A stretch of 64,000 bases of DNA from Acholeplasmataceae bacterium (GTDB lineage: Bacteria; Bacillota_I; Bacilli_A; Acholeplasmatales; Acholeplasmataceae), in contig JAIOQX010000003.1 of assembly GCA_021108415.1 (NCBI GenBank), positions 372,001-436,000 of the forward strand, given 5' to 3'. Positions 62,457 to 64,000 of this stretch are shown one piece after another. A program made the translations under genes and the position numbers. The stretch's first letter is position 1, and every line of letters begins with the position of its first letter. The notes beneath the pieces were generated by a model that saw only the letters and a program-made list of their open reading frames with translations, made no database searches and had not been told where the DNA came from.

Positions 62457-63071
62457 ATGCCAAGAGTAAAAGGTGGGACCGTCACTAGACGTCGTCGTAA
62501 AAAAATATTAAAGTTAGCTAAAGGCTATTTTGGTTCAAAACGTGCATTATACCGTACAGCACATGAACAAGTTATGCGTTCATTAGCATATGCATATAGA
62601 GATAGAAAACAAAGAAAAAGAGAATTCAGAAAACTTTGGATCACTCGTATTAATGCAGCTGCAAAAATAAATGGAATGAAATATTCTAAATTGATTCATG
62701 GTTTAATATTAGCAAATGTAGAAGTTAACCGTAAGATGTTAGCTGATATCGCAGTTAATCAACCAGAAGATTTCAAAGCATATTGTGCATTAGCACAAGC
62801 AGCTTTAGACGGATATATTCCTCAAAAGACTGAAAATAAAAAAGTTGAAGTTAAGGTTGCTAAAAAAGAAGTAAAACCTGAAGTTAAAAAAGTAGAGAAA
62901 AAAGAAGTTAAACCTGAAGCTAAGAAAGTAGAGAAAAAAGCTGAAAAAGTAGATTACTCTTCATTATTAGTTGCAGATCTTAAACAACTTTGTTCTGAAC
63001 GTGAAATTACAGGATATAGCAGCATGAAAAAAGCTGAATTAGTTGAAGCTTTAACTAAATCAGATAAATAA
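62457..63071 (+). CDS. rplT: 50S ribosomal protein L20 with C-terminal Rho_N/SAP-like extension
   Basis: L20 nucleates 50S assembly and represses its operon. Residues 1 to about 119 are ordinary L20 (family length about 118): [24 protein letters not shown] and YSKLIHGL. The protein continues to 204 aa. Residues 120-166 form a Lys/Glu/Val/Pro repeat region (units like KKEVKPE and KKVEKK) and 168-204 look like a small helical SAP/Rho_N-type nucleic-acid-binding motif ([30 protein letters not shown]). The reading frame is unbroken, so this is a real fusion or extension, not a frameshift. Confidence 0.95.
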   Translation: MPRVKGGTVTRRRRKKILKLAKGYFGSKRALYRTAHEQVMRSLAYAYRDRKQRKREFRKLWITRINAAAKINGMKYSKLIHGLILANVEVNRKMLADIAVNQPEDFKAYCALAQAALDGYIPQKTENKKVEVKVAKKEVKPEVKKVEKKEVKPEAKKVEKKAEKVDYSSLLVADLKQLCSEREITGYSSMKKAELVEALTKSDK

Positions 63072-63077
63072 CAACTC

Positions 63078-63105
63078 AAAGAGTGGTAAATGCCACTCTT
63101 TTTTT
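63078..63105 (+). terminator. Terminator of infC-rpmI-rplT
   Basis: 9-bp stem (63078-63086 / 63093-63101) followed by a T-run. Confidence 0.85.
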
Positions 63106-63106
63106 G

Positions 63107-63112
63107 TATAAT
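63107..63112 (+). promoter_or_regulatory. Possible -10 of the last gene
   Basis: TATAAT at 63107-63112, in the tail of the rplT terminator; no clear -35. AGAGG just before ATG 63130. Confidence 0.35.
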
Positions 63113-63129
63113 AAATGTAGAGGTAGACT

Positions 63130-64000
63130 ATGAAATCAAGACTAATTATTGCACTATCGTTATCTATTACAATTATAGTTCTTTTACCAATTGCTTTAAT
63201 CCTTTTTAATTTAAGAGGACAAGGCATTTTTATGATTGCTGCAATTCTTTCATTTGTCTATATTGGTGTCTATGTCTTTGGTGGTCTACCTAAATTAATC
63301 ATCTATGGTATTTATGGTATTATGATCACTTTAATTTTAGCTGTTCTACCTTATGATTATCAATTTCCAATAATTGTCATAGGTACCTTCTTGTTTATTC
63401 TAAATCCTTTATCAGCTTTTGAACAGTTCTTAGAATCTAAAATGAAAGAAGGCGCAGTATTACCGATTAGAATTAGATTAAGTGGCACTTATTGGCCGTT
63501 TTTTGAATATCGAAGAGAAATGAAAAACTTTTATCATTTACCTCAACAAAGAAAACTATTTACTAAAAAGTGGTATCTACATTTAAGACAAGCAACCATG
63601 CTTATTTTATATTCATTAGGTGTTTTTTTATTCATACATGAAATTAATTTTATTGCAAATAGTCTTGATAATTTTATTTGGTATAATTTCTTTGCCTTAT
63701 ATATTGTAGTCATCGTCTTCTTACTAGCATATTTTATTCATTTAAAAGGATTCACTTCAACGTTTAGAACATTTTCTATTTCATTATTCCCACCAATTAT
63801 TTATTTAGTGTTAATTTCTAGATTTGATGATGCGCTTAGATATTCACTAGCTGGATCAACTTTTATTGTTGGTTTAATCATTTTAACAATAGAATTACAT
63901 AATTTATTCCAAAGAGTGGCATATGATAGTTATGATTATTATGATGTTGATCAACAAATAGATGTTAGAGCCAATGCTTTATTTGAACCTTTAGTTTACA
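63130..64000 (+). CDS. Polytopic membrane protein, cut by window end
   Basis: An open frame from ATG 63130 (after AGAGG) running without stop to the window edge, 290 codons so far. About eight hydrophobic segments are visible, with a hydrophilic loop around residues 105-155 rich in Arg, Lys and Tyr. No motif is recognised. The C-terminus is missing, so neither the final length nor a soluble domain can be judged. Confidence 0.7.
   Translation, partial: MKSRLIIALSLSITIIVLLPIALILFNLRGQGIFMIAAILSFVYIGVYVFGGLPKLIIYGIYGIMITLILAVLPYDYQFPIIVIGTFLFILNPLSAFEQFLESKMKEGAVLPIRIRLSGTYWPFFEYRREMKNFYHLPQQRKLFTKKWYLHLRQATMLILYSLGVFLFIHEINFIANSLDNFIWYNFFALYIVVIVFLLAYFIHLKGFTSTFRTFSISLFPPIIYLVLISRFDDALRYSLAGSTFIVGLIILTIELHNLFQRVAYDSYDYYDVDQQIDVRANALFEPLVY

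Noticed and set aside
62860-62945. Tandem DNA repeat in rplT as mobile or satellite element
   Set aside because: The repeats are coding (Lys/Glu/Val/Pro linker) and imperfect; they belong to the L20 tail.

Overview
The window is A+T-rich, gene-dense DNA in the style of low-GC Gram-positive bacteria: polycistronic operons, strong AGGAGG-type ribosome binding sites, many U-tailed hairpin terminators and a T-box. UGA is used as a stop (for example at the ends of ruvB, queA and the 6479-8464 gene) and tryptophan is UGG, so this is genetic code 11, not the Mycoplasma/Spiroplasma code. Gene content, small accessory load and composition best fit an Acholeplasma (A. laidlawii or a close relative). 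This is inference; it could be another Mollicutes-like or Erysipelotrichia-like lineage. No tRNA, rRNA, CRISPR array, insertion sequence or prophage was seen.

Region 1 (1-14.6 kb): a reverse-strand MFS carrier; glmS-glmM-glmU, a complete route from fructose-6-P to UDP-GlcNAc; an operon of a 661-aa regulator built from three degenerate signalling domains, a HEAT-repeat/family-2 glycosyltransferase membrane synthase and an inositol-monophosphatase-like enzyme; then an acetyltransferase and a GH20 beta-N-acetylhexosaminidase. Together these suggest a controlled amino-sugar polysaccharide pathway, the most interesting system in the window if the organism is wall-less.

Region 2 (14.6-25.7 kb): glnA; oligoendopeptidase F; a capsule-type control trio (Wzz/CpsC-like adaptor, CpsD-like tyrosine kinase, CpsB-like PHP phosphatase) with no capsule-assembly genes beside it; a branched-chain aminotransferase; and reverse-strand genes for an O-antigen-ligase-like protein, a PEPCK/HPr-kinase-type P-loop protein and a large GNAT-like protein.

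Region 3 (25.7-44.7 kb): trigger factor; lon behind a CIRCE-like operator; engB; a surface HtrA-like lipoprotein with an InlB repeat; galE; a valine-type T-box controlling an acetyltransferase, valS and folC; radC; a DUF697 membrane protein; rplU-prp-rpmA-obgE; and a reverse-strand 1201-aa coiled-coil protein.

Region 4 (44.7-57.5 kb): ruvA-ruvB-queA; a membrane EIIB-like protein without its cysteine, next to HPr; trmB, an M42 aminopeptidase and an aldo/keto reductase; a reverse operon of DUF2207, LemA and two small proteins; an ECF S component with type III pantothenate kinase; and a phosphohexomutase.

Region 5 (57.5-64 kb): an M24 aminopeptidase; an unrecognised four-gene cassette (secreted beta-rich protein, membrane-anchored protein, ABC ATPase, membrane permease); infC-rpmI-rplT with an AUU start and an attenuator-like leader, where L20 carries an 85-residue C-terminal extension; and a membrane protein cut by the window end. 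Promoters very often have an extended -10 (TGnTATAAT). No intergenic stretch much over 300 bp exists; the longest hold a T-box (about 32.2-32.5 kb), the glmS/MFS divergent promoter region (1555-1843) and the left edge (1-285).
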